Origin: Streptomyces sp. BK340
GTDB lineage: Bacteria; Actinomycetota; Actinomycetes; Streptomycetales; Streptomycetaceae
Assembly: GCF_007827595.1 (NCBI RefSeq)
Contig: NZ_VISR01000029.1
Span: 97,978-161,977 of the forward strand
Direction of reading: 5' to 3'
DNA: 64,000 nucleotides
The position numbers and the translations under genes were made by a program. This document shows positions 34,501-42,779 of the stretch, one piece after another. Each line of letters opens with the position of its first letter. Positions within the stretch are counted from its first letter, which is position 1. The notes below the pieces were generated by a model, which saw nothing but the letters and a program-made list of their open reading frames with translations, ran no database searches and was not told the origin of the DNA.

Positions 34501-35453
34501 AGCTCCGGCTGAAGCCGAAGGCGCGCAAGGCCCTGTCCCAGGCGGCGGCCGCGACCGCCTCCCGCGAGGGCGGGGAGTCCCTGGAGCGCAAGGGCCTGAC
34601 CGACTGGACGATCGGCACGCTCACCCGGGTCTTCGAGACCCGCCGGGCCGGACAGCCGGTGAAGGCTTACCCGGCGCTGGTGGACGACGGCGACACGGTC
34701 TCGGTCCGCCTCTTCGACACGGAGGCCGAGCAGGCGGAAGCCATGTGGAAGGGCACCCGCCGCCTCATCCTGCGCAACATCCCGGTGAACCCGGCGAAGT
34801 TCGCGTCCGAGAAGCTGACGAACGCCCAGAAGCTGGCGCTCTCCGCCAACCCGCACGGCTCGATCCAGGCCCTCTTCGACGACTGCGCGATGGCCGCGGC
34901 CGACAAGCTGATCGCGGACTTCGGCGGGCCGGTGTGGGACGAGGAGTCGTACCGGAAGCTGTACGACAAGGTGCGGGCGGAGATCGTCGACACGACGGTC
35001 CGTACGGTCGCCCAGGTGCAGCAGGTCCTCGCCGCCTGGCAGGCCTGTGAGCGCCGTCTGAAGGCCACCCGCAGCCCCGTCCTGCTGGCGAACCTCACGG
35101 ACGTCCGCAAGCAGCTGGACGCCCTTGTGAAGCCCGGTTTCGTGACCTGGGCGGGGATACGCCGCCTGCCCGACCTCATGCGCTACCTGGTGGCCGCGGA
35201 CCGGCGCCTGCAGCAGATGCCGACGGGCGTCCAGCGGGACACCACGCGCATGGAGAAGGTCCACGAGATGCAGGACGAGTACGCCTGGCTGCTGGAACAG
35301 CTCCCGCAGGGCCGGCCGGTACCGCAGCAGGTCCTGGACATCCGCTGGATGCTCGAGGAGCTCCGGGTCAGCTACTTCGCCCACGCGCTGGGCACGGCGT
35401 ACCCGGTCTCCGACAAGCGGATCGTGAAGGCGATCGACGCCGCCGCACCGTGA
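31509..35453 (+). CDS. hrpA: ATP-dependent RNA helicase HrpA (DEAH box)
   Basis: A 1314-residue DEAH-box helicase. GETGSGKTT near residue 100 is motif I, IIIDEAHERSLNIDFLLG motif II, SATID motif III, and QRKGRCGRTSDGICIRLY motif VI. The ~600-residue C-terminal extension after the helicase core is typical of bacterial HrpA, which acts in mRNA processing and rescue of stalled ribosomes. The ATG at 31509 (MSTHPAP) is used; a GTG at 31476 would add 11 residues, and neither has a strong ribosome site. It is a core-chromosome gene between two tRNA-Asp genes. Confidence 0.93.
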   Translation: MSTHPAPALGTLAHRLTELSLREAHRLGRRLEGARKIRKPEARDAVLVEIEAEIAKAEARMDERRSRVPAVTYPEQLPVSQKKDQIAEAIRDHQVVIVAGETGSGKTTQIPKICMELGRGVRGMIGHTQPRRIAARTVAERVAEELRTPLGEAVGWKVRFTDQVNPDATFVKLMTDGILLAEIQTDRELRAYDTIIIDEAHERSLNIDFLLGYLAQLLPKRPDLKVVITSATIDPERFSRHFGDAPIIEVSGRTYPVEVRYRPLLEEDSEDADRDQITAITDAVEELMAEGKGDILVFLSGEREIRDTADALTKKQYSFTEILPLYARLSHAEQHRVFQPHTGRRIVLATNVAETSLTVPGIKYVIDPGFARISRYSHRTKVQRLPIEAISQASANQRKGRCGRTSDGICIRLYAEDDFLGRPEFTDAEILRTNLASVILQMTAAGLGDIEKFPFIDPPDHRNIRDGVQLLQELGALDPAQKDPRKRLTDNGRKLAQLPVDPRLARMVLEADKNGCVREVMVIAAALSIQDPRERPAEKQAQADQQHARFKDETSDFLAYLNLWRYVREQQKERGSSSFRRMCKQEYLNFLRIREWQDIYTQLRTVAKQMGIHLNEDDAPADRVHVSLLAGLLSHIGMKDVKDGNKNEYLGARNAKFAIFPGSALFRKQPRFVMSAELVETSRLWARVNAKIEPEWVEPLAGHLLKRTYSEPHWEKDQAAVMAYEKVTLYGVPIVAQRKVNYGRVDPEVSRQLFIRNALVEGDWRTHHKFFADNRRLLGEVAELEHRARRRDIVVDDETLFDFYDQRVPEHVVSGAHFDSWWKRKRHEQPEFLDFEREMLIRESAEAVTKADYPDSWRQGQLKFRVTYQFEPGADADGVTVHIPLQVLNQVTDEGFDWQIPGLREEVVTELIRTLPKPIRRNYVPAPNYAKAFLERAVPLQEPLTVTMTRELKRMVGVPFEADDFDWAKVPDHLKITFRIVDERRRGLAEDKDLEALKLRLKPKARKALSQAAAATASREGGESLERKGLTDWTIGTLTRVFETRRAGQPVKAYPALVDDGDTVSVRLFDTEAEQAEAMWKGTRRLILRNIPVNPAKFASEKLTNAQKLALSANPHGSIQALFDDCAMAAADKLIADFGGPVWDEESYRKLYDKVRAEIVDTTVRTVAQVQQVLAAWQACERRLKATRSPVLLANLTDVRKQLDALVKPGFVTWAGIRRLPDLMRYLVAADRRLQQMPTGVQRDTTRMEKVHEMQDEYAWLLEQLPQGRPVPQQVLDIRWMLEELRVSYFAHALGTAYPVSDKRIVKAIDAAAP

Positions 35454-35549
35454 TCACGCGCGTACGGAGGGTGAGTTCGACCAGGACCCTCACCCTCCTG
35501 TACAGTCCTTCTCGCAGCGCAACGCAGCAAGCAGAGCGCCGCGAAACCT

Positions 35550-35624
35550 GGTCCTGTGGAGCAGTTTGGAGTGCTCGCCACCCTGTCAAGGTGGAGGCCG
35601 CGGGTTCAAATCCCGTCAGGACCG
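35550..35624 (+). tRNA. tRNA-Asp (GUC), copy 2
   Basis: Identical in all 75 nt to the gene at 30537, with anticodon GTC in loop CTGTCAA. It follows hrpA by about 96 nt. Confidence 0.96.
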
Positions 35625-35630
35625 CAACGA

Positions 35631-35665
35631 AGAAGCCCTCATCCGATCCGGATGGGGGCTTTCTT
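35631..35665 (+). terminator. Terminator after tRNA-Asp copy 2
   Basis: A 12-bp stem (35634-35645 with 35649-35660, one mismatch) followed by TTCTTCTT. Confidence 0.85.
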
Positions 35666-35763
35666 CTTGCACCCAGCCCGCCCCCCGGGGATTGACGACG
35701 TCACATTCCGCCGGTACCCAGAAACCAGGGCCCGCCCCCCTGTGCGGCCCCTGGAGGTGGTGT

Positions 35764-35958
35764 ATGGCGGCATCGGCCAGGCACGAGACACGGGCGCTGC
35801 TCAGGGCGCATCTGTCGGCCGCCTCGTCCTACCGGCGGCACCTCACCCGACACTGCCCGATCTGCCATCACCTGCTTCGGCTGGCGATGGACACCGGCCC
35901 GCGACCCGAGGACACGGGCGAAGAGGCCCTGAAGGACGACAGCCCCCGGAGCGCGTGA
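35764..35958 (+). CDS. 64-residue conserved small protein with CxxC motif
   Basis: ATG 35764 follows GGAGG by 6 nt and encodes 64 residues. A basic helix (RALLRAHLSAASSYRRHLTRH) leads to CPICHHLLRLAM, a lone Cys-x-x-Cys with flanking His, and then an acidic tail. From memory this resembles the small DUF6274-type proteins found next to bldC in Streptomyces. It may bind zinc or a partner protein; no function is assigned. Confidence 0.75.
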   Translation: MAASARHETRALLRAHLSAASSYRRHLTRHCPICHHLLRLAMDTGPRPEDTGEEALKDDSPRSA

Positions 35959-36419
35959 CCGGCGGCGGACCCAACACCCGCCCGGACGTGGCACGCTGGA
36001 AGGGGTGGTTCCACTACCGCACCGGTGCCGGAGGCAACAAGATCCCTGGCGTGTGACGGGAGTCACCGCATGACTTTTTGAAACGGTGGAACTTACCCCC
36101 CTCCTACAACTGGTCAATTTAATATGTGCAATTGCACTCGACTCAGGGACCGTGCACAGAAGTTCCGACAGCCCTCCCCAGACTCCGACAAGGCCGCTCA
36201 CGGCGACCTCGGCACCCCCACGGTCGGCGCACAAAAAAGATCGCGCTGGACCCGGCGGAGTCCAGCGCGATCTACGACGCACCCTGTGTCGCTGCCTACA
36301 ACGTGCTCTTCGGCTTGGGCGTGGGCCCTGTTGGGGCAGGTCCCGCGTCGCTTGAAGCTAGGGTTCCGGGCACCTCGGTCAGTTGGGGGACCAGCCGGTT
36401 TGCCCGGTTATTCAGTTGT
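35959..36419. other. Gap between small CxxC gene and bldC
   Basis: This 461-base stretch holds the bldC terminator (36233-36272). The 147 bases between that terminator and the bldC stop codon would be a long 3' UTR. Around 36060-36130 the sequence is unusually AT-rich for this genome, suggesting a promoter, but I see no gene. Confidence 0.5.
36233..36272 (-). terminator. Intrinsic terminator of bldC
   Basis: 13-bp perfect stem (36239-36251 with 36260-36272), 8-nt loop; on the minus strand it is followed by TTTTTT. Confidence 0.92.
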
Positions 36420-36626
36420 TCAGGCCTCGCTGCGCTGCTGCGGGATGCCCGCGAGCAGAGCGCGGACCTCGGCCTCGCGGTAACGGCGGTGCCCGCCGAG
36501 CGTACGGATCGAAGTGAGCTTGCCGGCCTTCGCCCACCGCGTGACCGTCTTCGGGTCCACGCGGAACATCGTGGCGACCTCAGCCGGGGTCAGCAGCGGC
36601 TCGGCATCAGGGGTGCGAGCGGTCAT
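36420..36626 (-). CDS. bldC: Developmental regulator BldC (MerR-like HTH)
   Basis: A 68-residue protein that as far as I recall matches S. coelicolor BldC along its length. It is a bare MerR-type winged helix (LLTPAEVATMFRVDPKTVTRWAK, then TLGGHRRYREAEVRALL) without an effector domain. BldC binds DNA head to tail on direct repeats and holds back entry into sporulation. ATG 36626 has a GAGGAGG site. The AT-rich leader at 36640-36690, with the inverted repeat AACCGA/TCGGTT, may be involved in its own control. Confidence 0.97.
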   Translation of the reverse strand: MTARTPDAEPLLTPAEVATMFRVDPKTVTRWAKAGKLTSIRTLGGHRRYREAEVRALLAGIPQQRSEA

Positions 36627-37144
36627 GAGCGGCCTCCTCGGGAGAACCGAACCTTCTCGGTTCTTTCCTCTAAATTCTGCACCTTGACCCACGTTGCCCG
36701 AAATGGCGGACGCGGGCCGAGTCGGTTATAGGACGAACGGCTTGTCCTCGGCACTACAACTACACCATCTGTCCAGCCACGTCGGCCAAACCGATGGAAT
36801 TGCCCTCCCAGGTGTTCATCAGCCGCGGAAGCCGATGGACCATGCCATAGCGGACAGTCACGCCACTGTGACGATCAGTCACAGGGCGATCAGGAGGCAC
36901 CAGACCCCCCAAAGCTCGCAATGCTGGGATTCCGCCCAGAGTGGAGCATAGTTGGACGGACAGAGCCCTCCCCGGACTCCTTGTCCTATTTTGGCATGAG
37001 GGGTGGCAAGCGGCGCAAGAGCCGTGTAAGTGCCGTCCATCACCCTTGGGACAAAAGCCCGGATCGGGATCAACGTCCCGTCAGGTGGTCAAGTGCGGTA
37101 GACCGTACGTTGTTCAGGGCTGTTTTGACCGTGACGTGCGTCAC
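36627..37144. other. bldC upstream region
   Basis: A 518-base intergenic region with no supported gene. It must hold the bldC promoter. An inverted repeat AACCGA-ACCTTC-TCGGTT lies at about 36645-36662, and several CAGTCAC/GTGAC repeats lie near 36855-36890. A 64-codon minus-strand open frame at 36879-37073 has no clear ribosome site or recognisable product. Confidence 0.5.
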
Positions 37145-37987
37145 TCAGTTCGCGGAGCGCCGGTCCCGTACCGCCCGCCACCGCTCCACCAGCCGCCCGT
37201 AGGCCTCCCCTGCGGCCGTCCCGTCCCCCCGGCGCAGGGCCTCGATGCCGTCGGCGACGTCGGCCGCCGAGTGGTCGCCCTCCAGTTCGCCGGCCGGCAC
37301 CGCGTGCACCAGGCCGCCGTAGTCCAGCTCGACCAGCGAGCGCGGGTGGAACTCCTCCAGCCAGCGGCCGACGTCCACCAGGCCGTCGATCAGCGGCCCC
37401 TCCTGGATGGTGTCCCTCAGCGTGCGCAGCGCCCGCGCCACCCGGCGCCTGGCCTGCACCATCGGGGTGCGGTAGCGCAGCATCGGCGGCACCTCGCCGG
37501 ACCCCTTCTCGTACCGGCGCTCCTCGTCGGAGACCAGCACGAACCAGTTCAGCGGGACCTGCCAGGTCGCCGTGCGGATCCAGGGGCGGGCGTCCGGGTT
37601 GCGGGCCAGCCAGCGCTCGTAGTCCTGGGCGGCCTGGTGGCGCACCAGCGGCGGCAGCACCGCGTCCAGCACCGGAGCCGGCAGCTCCTCGGCGAGCTCG
37701 CCGAGGGCCTGCCAGCCACGCAGCCGGGTCCGCCAGGGGCAGACGCAGACGACTCCGTCGATGTCCAGCACGAAGGCGTCGCTGCTCTCGTGGACCGGCA
37801 CCGGGATCGGCGGGGTGGGCAGCAAGTCGGCCAGCGAACGGCGCAGTTCGTCCTGGTAGGAGGGGCGGTCGGGGCGCCGGGCGTAACGCGCCCAGTGGGT
37901 GCGCTCCGGCTCCGGGAAGGCGGCCAGCGGCTCGTAGACGCGCAGGTACGCGGCATAGGGGACGACCACGGAGGACACCTTGGGCAC
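37145..37987 (-). CDS. Conserved Streptomyces protein of unknown function
   Basis: About 280 residues, starting at GTG 37987 behind GGAGGGAG. It reads as a soluble, mixed alpha/beta protein with no signal peptide; notable segments are VLDIDGVVCVCPWRTRLRGWQALG near residue 75 and LNWFVLVSDEERRY near 150. I do not recognise a catalytic motif, and DIDGVV is not followed by the other haloacid-dehalogenase motifs. Its place beside bldC and vdh appears conserved in Streptomyces. Confidence 0.8.
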   Translation of the reverse strand: MPKVSSVVVPYAAYLRVYEPLAAFPEPERTHWARYARRPDRPSYQDELRRSLADLLPTPPIPVPVHESSDAFVLDIDGVVCVCPWRTRLRGWQALGELAEELPAPVLDAVLPPLVRHQAAQDYERWLARNPDARPWIRTATWQVPLNWFVLVSDEERRYEKGSGEVPPMLRYRTPMVQARRRVARALRTLRDTIQEGPLIDGLVDVGRWLEEFHPRSLVELDYGGLVHAVPAGELEGDHSAADVADGIEALRRGDGTAAGEAYGRLVERWRAVRDRRSAN

Positions 37988-38187
37988 GCCTGCTCCCTCC
38001 CCATCGGACCCGGCTCGAAACCACTGCAAATCGTGCCACGGTCATGCGTACGCCAAAGGCACGGCAGAGTGATCCTGAACACTGCGAGGATGGCTGGTGG
38101 GCACAGGCTCTACGCTCATGCCACAGCACCCGCCACCCGCACGGGAGCTGAGCCCCACTCGCCGCTATTTACACAGGAGTCACCACA

Positions 38188-39282
38188 GTGACCGACGTAA
38201 CCGGCGCATCTGCTGATGTCCTGCACACCCTGTTCCACTCGGACCAGGGCGGCCATGAGCAGGTCGTGCTCTGCCAGGACCGCGCCAGCGGTCTCAAGGC
38301 CGTGATCGCCATCCACTCCACCGCCCTGGGCCCGGCCCTTGGCGGAACGCGCTTCTACCCCTACGCGACCGAGGCCGAGGCCGTCGCCGACGCCCTCAAC
38401 CTCGCGCGCGGGATGTCCTACAAGAACGCCATGGCCGGCCTGGACCACGGCGGCGGCAAGGCCGTGATCATCGGCGACCCGGAGCGCGACAAGTCCGAGG
38501 AACTGCTGCTCGCCTACGGCCGCATGGTCGCCTCGCTCGGCGGGCGCTACGTCACCGCGTGCGACGTCGGCACGTACGTCGCCGACATGGACGTCGTGGC
38601 CCGCGAGTGCCGCTGGACCACCGGCCGCTCGCCCGAGAACGGCGGCGCCGGCGACTCCTCGGTGCTCACCGCCTTCGGCGTCTACCAGGGCATGCGCGCC
38701 TCCGCCCAGCACCTGTGGGGCGACCCGTCGCTGCGCGGCCGCAAGGTCGGTATCGCGGGCGTCGGCAAGGTGGGCCACCACCTGGTCCGGCACCTGCTCG
38801 ACGAGGGCGCCGAGGTCGTCATCACGGACGTGCGGCGCGAGGCCGTCGGGCGGATCTCCGACCAGCACCCGACCGTGCAGGTGGTCGCCGACACCGACGC
38901 GCTCATCCGCGTCGAGGGCCTCGACATCTACGCCCCCTGCGCCCTGGGCGGCGCCCTGAACGACGACACCGTGCCGGTGCTGACCGCCCAGGTCGTCTGC
39001 GGCGCCGCCAACAACCAGCTCGCCCACCCGGGTGTGGAGAAGGACCTCGCCGACCGCGGGATCCTCTACGCGCCGGACTACGTGGTGAACGCCGGTGGCG
39101 TGATCCAGGTGGCCGACGAGCTGCACGGGTTCGACTTCGAGCGGTGCAAGACGAAGGCGGCGAAGATCTTCGACACCACGCTGGCCATCTTCGCACGTGC
39201 GAAGGAAGACGGGATCCCGCCGGCCGCCGCGGCCGACCGGATCGCCGAGCAGCGCATGGCCGAGGCCCGCGCGGCACGCTGA
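38188..39282 (+). CDS. vdh: Valine (branched-chain amino acid) dehydrogenase
   Basis: A 364-residue Glu/Leu/Phe/Val dehydrogenase. GGTRFYPYATEAEA and MSYKNAMAGLDHGGGKAVI contain the conserved glycine-rich substrate region with two lysines, and VGIAGVGKVGHHLVRHL is the NAD-binding loop. It oxidatively deaminates valine, leucine and isoleucine to 2-oxo acids, which feed acyl-CoA pools used in polyketide and fatty acid starters. GTG 38188 follows AGGAG by 8 nt. A long hairpin after the stop codon separates it from the next gene. Confidence 0.93.
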   Translation: MTDVTGASADVLHTLFHSDQGGHEQVVLCQDRASGLKAVIAIHSTALGPALGGTRFYPYATEAEAVADALNLARGMSYKNAMAGLDHGGGKAVIIGDPERDKSEELLLAYGRMVASLGGRYVTACDVGTYVADMDVVARECRWTTGRSPENGGAGDSSVLTAFGVYQGMRASAQHLWGDPSLRGRKVGIAGVGKVGHHLVRHLLDEGAEVVITDVRREAVGRISDQHPTVQVVADTDALIRVEGLDIYAPCALGGALNDDTVPVLTAQVVCGAANNQLAHPGVEKDLADRGILYAPDYVVNAGGVIQVADELHGFDFERCKTKAAKIFDTTLAIFARAKEDGIPPAAAADRIAEQRMAEARAAR

Positions 39283-39317
39283 CGCTCGCGATCGGGTGTC
39301 CGATCGCACGCATGAGC

Positions 39318-39373
39318 GGTACCCGCCGGCGGGAACTTGGAGAGAACTCTCACTTCCACCGGCGGGTCGTACC
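39318..39373. terminator. Long imperfect hairpin after vdh
   Basis: Arms GGTACCCGCCGG (39318-39329) and CCGGCGGGTcGTACC (39359-39373, one bulged C) enclose a 29-nt spacer. It may end vdh transcription or act in the leader of the next gene. Confidence 0.65.
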
Positions 39374-39588
39374 CCGATAAGTGGTTAAAATCGCCACTGA
39401 CCAGCGAGGACAGGGCACCTCGAGGGTCCTGTGCACACGCGCGTGCTGCGGGCGACGTACCGTATGGGCGCGGGCTCAGGTACCGTGGAAGCCCTACGGA
39501 CCGGCCTCTCTGCGGAGGGTCCGTTCCGGATCATGAACGCGTGTCAGACTCTGGGGCCGTCAAGCCCCGTCACCGAGGGGGTCGAGCC

Positions 39589-39837
39589 ATGGGGCGCGGC
39601 CGGGCCAAGGCCAAGCAGACAAAGGTCGCCCGCCAGCTGAAGTACAACAGCGGTGGGACTGACCTGTCACGTCTGGCCAATGAACTGGGCGCATCAACTT
39701 CGAGCCAGCCGCCGAACGGCGAGCCGTTCGAGGACGATGAGCATGACGAGGACGATCTCTACTCTCGATACGCCGACCTCTATGAGGACGACGAGGACGA
39801 GGACGAAGGTCCCTCACAACACCGTCGCGGCGCTTGA
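39589..39837 (+). CDS. DUF3073 family small protein
   Basis: An 82-residue protein with a basic start (MGRGRAKAKQTKVARQLKY) and a strongly acidic second half (DDEHDEDDLY ... EDDEDEDEG), the charge layout of the actinobacterial DUF3073 family. ATG 39589 has GAGGGGG 7 nt upstream. It is conserved next to purM and may bind nucleic acid through its basic end, but no function is known to me. Confidence 0.88.
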   Translation: MGRGRAKAKQTKVARQLKYNSGGTDLSRLANELGASTSSQPPNGEPFEDDEHDEDDLYSRYADLYEDDEDEDEGPSQHRRGA

Positions 39838-39854
39838 CCCTGCATTGAGCACTC

Positions 39855-39886
39855 ACCCGGTCGGTGGCACAGCCACCGACCGGGTT
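39855..39886. terminator. Bidirectional terminator
   Basis: Perfect 14-bp stem (39855-39868 with 39872-39885), loop ACA, between the convergent DUF3073 and purM genes. Confidence 0.9.
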
Positions 39887-39919
39887 CTGTGCTACCCGCA
39901 GGTTCAGACGGCGGCGCCT

Positions 39920-41014
39920 TTAGATTGAATACGTCCCGACCAGCTCCGCGCCGGTCTCCTTGTCGCCCCGGTCGGTGATCTCGCCCGCGACCCATGCGTC
40001 GACCCCGCGGTCGGCCAGGGTCGTGAGGGCCACGTCCGTGGACTCCTCCGGCACGATCGCGATCATGCCGACGCCCATGTTCAGGGTCTTCTCCAGCTCC
40101 AGGCGCTCGACGTTCCCGGTCCTGCCGACCAGGTCGAAGATCGCGCCCGGGGTCCAGGTGGACCGGTCGACGGTGGCGTGCAGCCCGTCCGGGATGACCC
40201 GGGCCAGGTTGGCCGCGAGCCCGCCGCCGGTGATGTGGCTGAACGCGTGCACCTGGGTGGTGCGGGTCAGCGCCAGGCAGTCCAGCGAGTAGATCTTGGT
40301 GGGCTCCAGCAGCTCCTCGCCGAGCGTGCGGCCCAGCTCCGCGACCTCCGACTCCAGGGCCAGCCCCGCACGGTCCAGCAGCACGTGACGGACCAGGGAG
40401 TACCCGTTCGAGTGAAGCCCGGAGGACGCCATGGCGATCACGGTGTCACCCGTCCGGATACGATCCGCGCCCAGCAGCCGGTCGGCCTCCACGACACCCG
40501 TACCGGCGCCGGCGACGTCGAAGTCGTCCTCGCCCAGCAGACCCGGGTGCTCGGCCGTCTCGCCGCCCACCAGGGCGCAGCCGGCGAGCACACAGCCCTC
40601 CGCGATGCCCTTGACGATCGCGGCGACCCGCTCGGGGTGGACCTTGCCGACGCAGATGTAGTCGGTCATGAACAGCGGCTCCGCACCGCACACCACGATG
40701 TCGTCCATGACCATGGCGACCAGGTCGTGGCCGATGGTGTCGTAGACACCCATCCGGCGCGCGACGTCGACCTTCGTCCCGACGCCGTCCGTGGCGGAGG
40801 CGAGCAGCGGGCGCTCGTAGCGCTTGAGGGCGGAGGCGTCGAAGAGCCCGGCGAAGCCGCCGAGGCCGCCCAGGACCTCGGGGCGCTGGGTCTTCTTCAC
40901 CCACTCCTTCATCAGCTCTACGGCGCGGTCGCCCGCCTCGATGTCGACGCCCGCGCTCGCGTAGCTGGCACCAGTGGCCGCGTGCGGGGCACGCTGATCA
41001 AACTCAGCTGACAT
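39920..41014 (-). CDS. purM: Phosphoribosylformylglycinamidine cyclo-ligase (AIR synthetase)
   Basis: A 364-residue PurM, fifth step of de novo purine synthesis, forming the imidazole ring of AIR with ATP. DGVGTKVDVARRMG and LVGGETAEHPG are the conserved nucleotide and substrate motifs; VHAFSHITGGGLAANL near residue 250 is also diagnostic. It lies 34 nt after purF in the same leftward operon. Confidence 0.96.
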   Translation of the reverse strand: MSAEFDQRAPHAATGASYASAGVDIEAGDRAVELMKEWVKKTQRPEVLGGLGGFAGLFDASALKRYERPLLASATDGVGTKVDVARRMGVYDTIGHDLVAMVMDDIVVCGAEPLFMTDYICVGKVHPERVAAIVKGIAEGCVLAGCALVGGETAEHPGLLGEDDFDVAGAGTGVVEADRLLGADRIRTGDTVIAMASSGLHSNGYSLVRHVLLDRAGLALESEVAELGRTLGEELLEPTKIYSLDCLALTRTTQVHAFSHITGGGLAANLARVIPDGLHATVDRSTWTPGAIFDLVGRTGNVERLELEKTLNMGVGMIAIVPEESTDVALTTLADRGVDAWVAGEITDRGDKETGAELVGTYSI

Positions 41015-41048
41015 GACCTTGAGAACTTTCGTGTCGTCCTACGGGGGC

Positions 41049-42578
41049 TTACGGGCGACGGATCGCGTCGGCCGCGGCCGTGGCGGCCGGACCTGCGGCC
41101 AGCTCGGTCTCCAGCAGCTGCTTGCCGAGCAGCTCCGGGTCCGGCAGCTCCATCGGGTACTCGCCGTCGAAGCAGGCGCGGCACAGGTTCGGCTTGGCGA
41201 TCGCGGTCGCGTCGATCATGCCGTCGATGGAGATGTACGCCAGGGAGTCGGCGCCGAGCGAGGTGCCGATCTCCTCGATGGTCATACCGTTGGCGATCAG
41301 CTCGGCGCGGGTGGCGAAGTCGATGCCGAAGAAGCAGGGCCACTTCACGGGCGGCGAGGAGATCCGGATGTGGACCTCGGCGGCGCCCGCCTCGCGCAGC
41401 ATGCGGACCAGGGCCCGCTGGGTGTTGCCGCGCACGATCGAGTCGTCGACGACGACCAGGCGCTTGCCCTTGATGACTTCCTTCAGCGGGTTCAGCTTCA
41501 GGCGGATGCCCAGCTGACGGATGGTCTGCGAGGGCTGGATGAAGGTGCGGCCCACGTAGGCGTTCTTGACCAGACCGGCGCCGAAGGGGATGCCGGAGGC
41601 CTCCGCGTAGCCGATGGCGGCCGGGGTGCCGGACTCCGGGGTCGCTATGACCAGGTCGGCCTCGACCGGGGCCTCCTTGGCCAGGCGGCGGCCCATCTCG
41701 ACCCGGGAGAGGTACACGTTCCGGCCGGCGATGTCGGTGTCCGGGCGGGCCAGGTACACGTACTCGAAGACACAGCCCTTGGGCTTCGCTTCCGCGAAGC
41801 GGGAGGTGCGCAGACCGTTCTCGTCGATGGCGACGAACTCGCCCGGCTCGATCTCGCGGACGAAGCTCGCACCGCAGATGTCGAGGGCGGCGGACTCGGA
41901 GGCGACGACCCAGCCGCGCTCCAGCCGGCCGAGGACCAGCGGGCGGATGCCCTGCGGGTCACGGGCGGCGTAGAGGGTGTGCTCGTCCATGAAGACGAGG
42001 GAGAAGGCGCCCCGCACCTTCGGGAGGACCGTGTGGGCGGCCTCCTCGATGGTCAGCGGCTTGCCGTCCTCGTCGACCTGAGCGGCCAGCAGGGCCGTCA
42101 GCAGGTCGGTGTCGTTGGTGGCCGCGACCCGGGTGGAACGGCTGTTGCTGTCGTTCGGGAGTTCGGCGACCATCTCGGCGAGCTGCGCCGTGTTGACCAG
42201 GTTGCCGTTGTGGCCGAGCGCGATCGAGCCGTGCGCGGTGGCACGGAACGTCGGCTGGGCGTTCTCCCACACGGAGGCACCGGTGGTCGAGTAGCGGGCG
42301 TGTCCGACCGCGATATGACCCTGGAGCGAACCGAGAGAGGTCTCGTCGAAGACCTGGGACACGAGGCCCATGTCCTTGAAGACGAGGATCTGGGAGCCAT
42401 TGCTGACCGCGATTCCCGCGGATTCCTGACCCCGGTGCTGGAGGGCGTAGAGCCCGAAGTACGTGAGCTTTGCGACCTCTTCACCCGGAGCCCAGACACC
42501 GAAGACGCCGCAAGCGTCCTGGGGGCCTTTTTCGCCGGGAAGCAGATCGTGATTGAGTCGACCGTCACCACGTGGCAC
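41049..42578 (-). CDS. purF: Amidophosphoribosyltransferase
   Basis: About 509 residues. It transfers glutamine amide nitrogen to PRPP, the first committed purine step. Cys in QDACGVFGVWAPG is the N-terminal nucleophile exposed by removal of a short propeptide, which the GTG start at 42578 provides; LVVVDDSIVRGNT is the PRPP-binding loop. Cysteines in the C-terminal part, including the CRACFDG region, could hold the Fe-S cluster of this class. A longer in-frame start at 42635 is possible. Confidence 0.95.
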   Translation of the reverse strand: MPRGDGRLNHDLLPGEKGPQDACGVFGVWAPGEEVAKLTYFGLYALQHRGQESAGIAVSNGSQILVFKDMGLVSQVFDETSLGSLQGHIAVGHARYSTTGASVWENAQPTFRATAHGSIALGHNGNLVNTAQLAEMVAELPNDSNSRSTRVAATNDTDLLTALLAAQVDEDGKPLTIEEAAHTVLPKVRGAFSLVFMDEHTLYAARDPQGIRPLVLGRLERGWVVASESAALDICGASFVREIEPGEFVAIDENGLRTSRFAEAKPKGCVFEYVYLARPDTDIAGRNVYLSRVEMGRRLAKEAPVEADLVIATPESGTPAAIGYAEASGIPFGAGLVKNAYVGRTFIQPSQTIRQLGIRLKLNPLKEVIKGKRLVVVDDSIVRGNTQRALVRMLREAGAAEVHIRISSPPVKWPCFFGIDFATRAELIANGMTIEEIGTSLGADSLAYISIDGMIDATAIAKPNLCRACFDGEYPMELPDPELLGKQLLETELAAGPAATAAADAIRRP

Positions 42579-42779
42579 GGCACCGAGTGTAGGCGAGGTC
42601 GACCACTGGTCCGAATTGGGGATGCGCGACGGCAACGGGTGAGGGCTTGCCGATCACCTTGGCGGTTTCTTCGTTTCTGCAGGTCAGCAAGGCTCCGAGG
42701 CGGCCGGGACGACCGTCGGCGGCCCTGTGGACGGCAGCTCCGGACCCATTCACCGCATGCATGAGTGAGGTGTCGCACA

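Noticed and set aside
31353..35384. 1343-codon open frame opposite hrpA
   Set aside because: The translation is low-complexity and without motifs, while the plus strand gives a complete DEAH helicase.
36879..37073. 64-codon minus-strand frame upstream of bldC
   Set aside because: It has no clear ribosome site, odd composition and no recognisable product; the region is better seen as regulatory.
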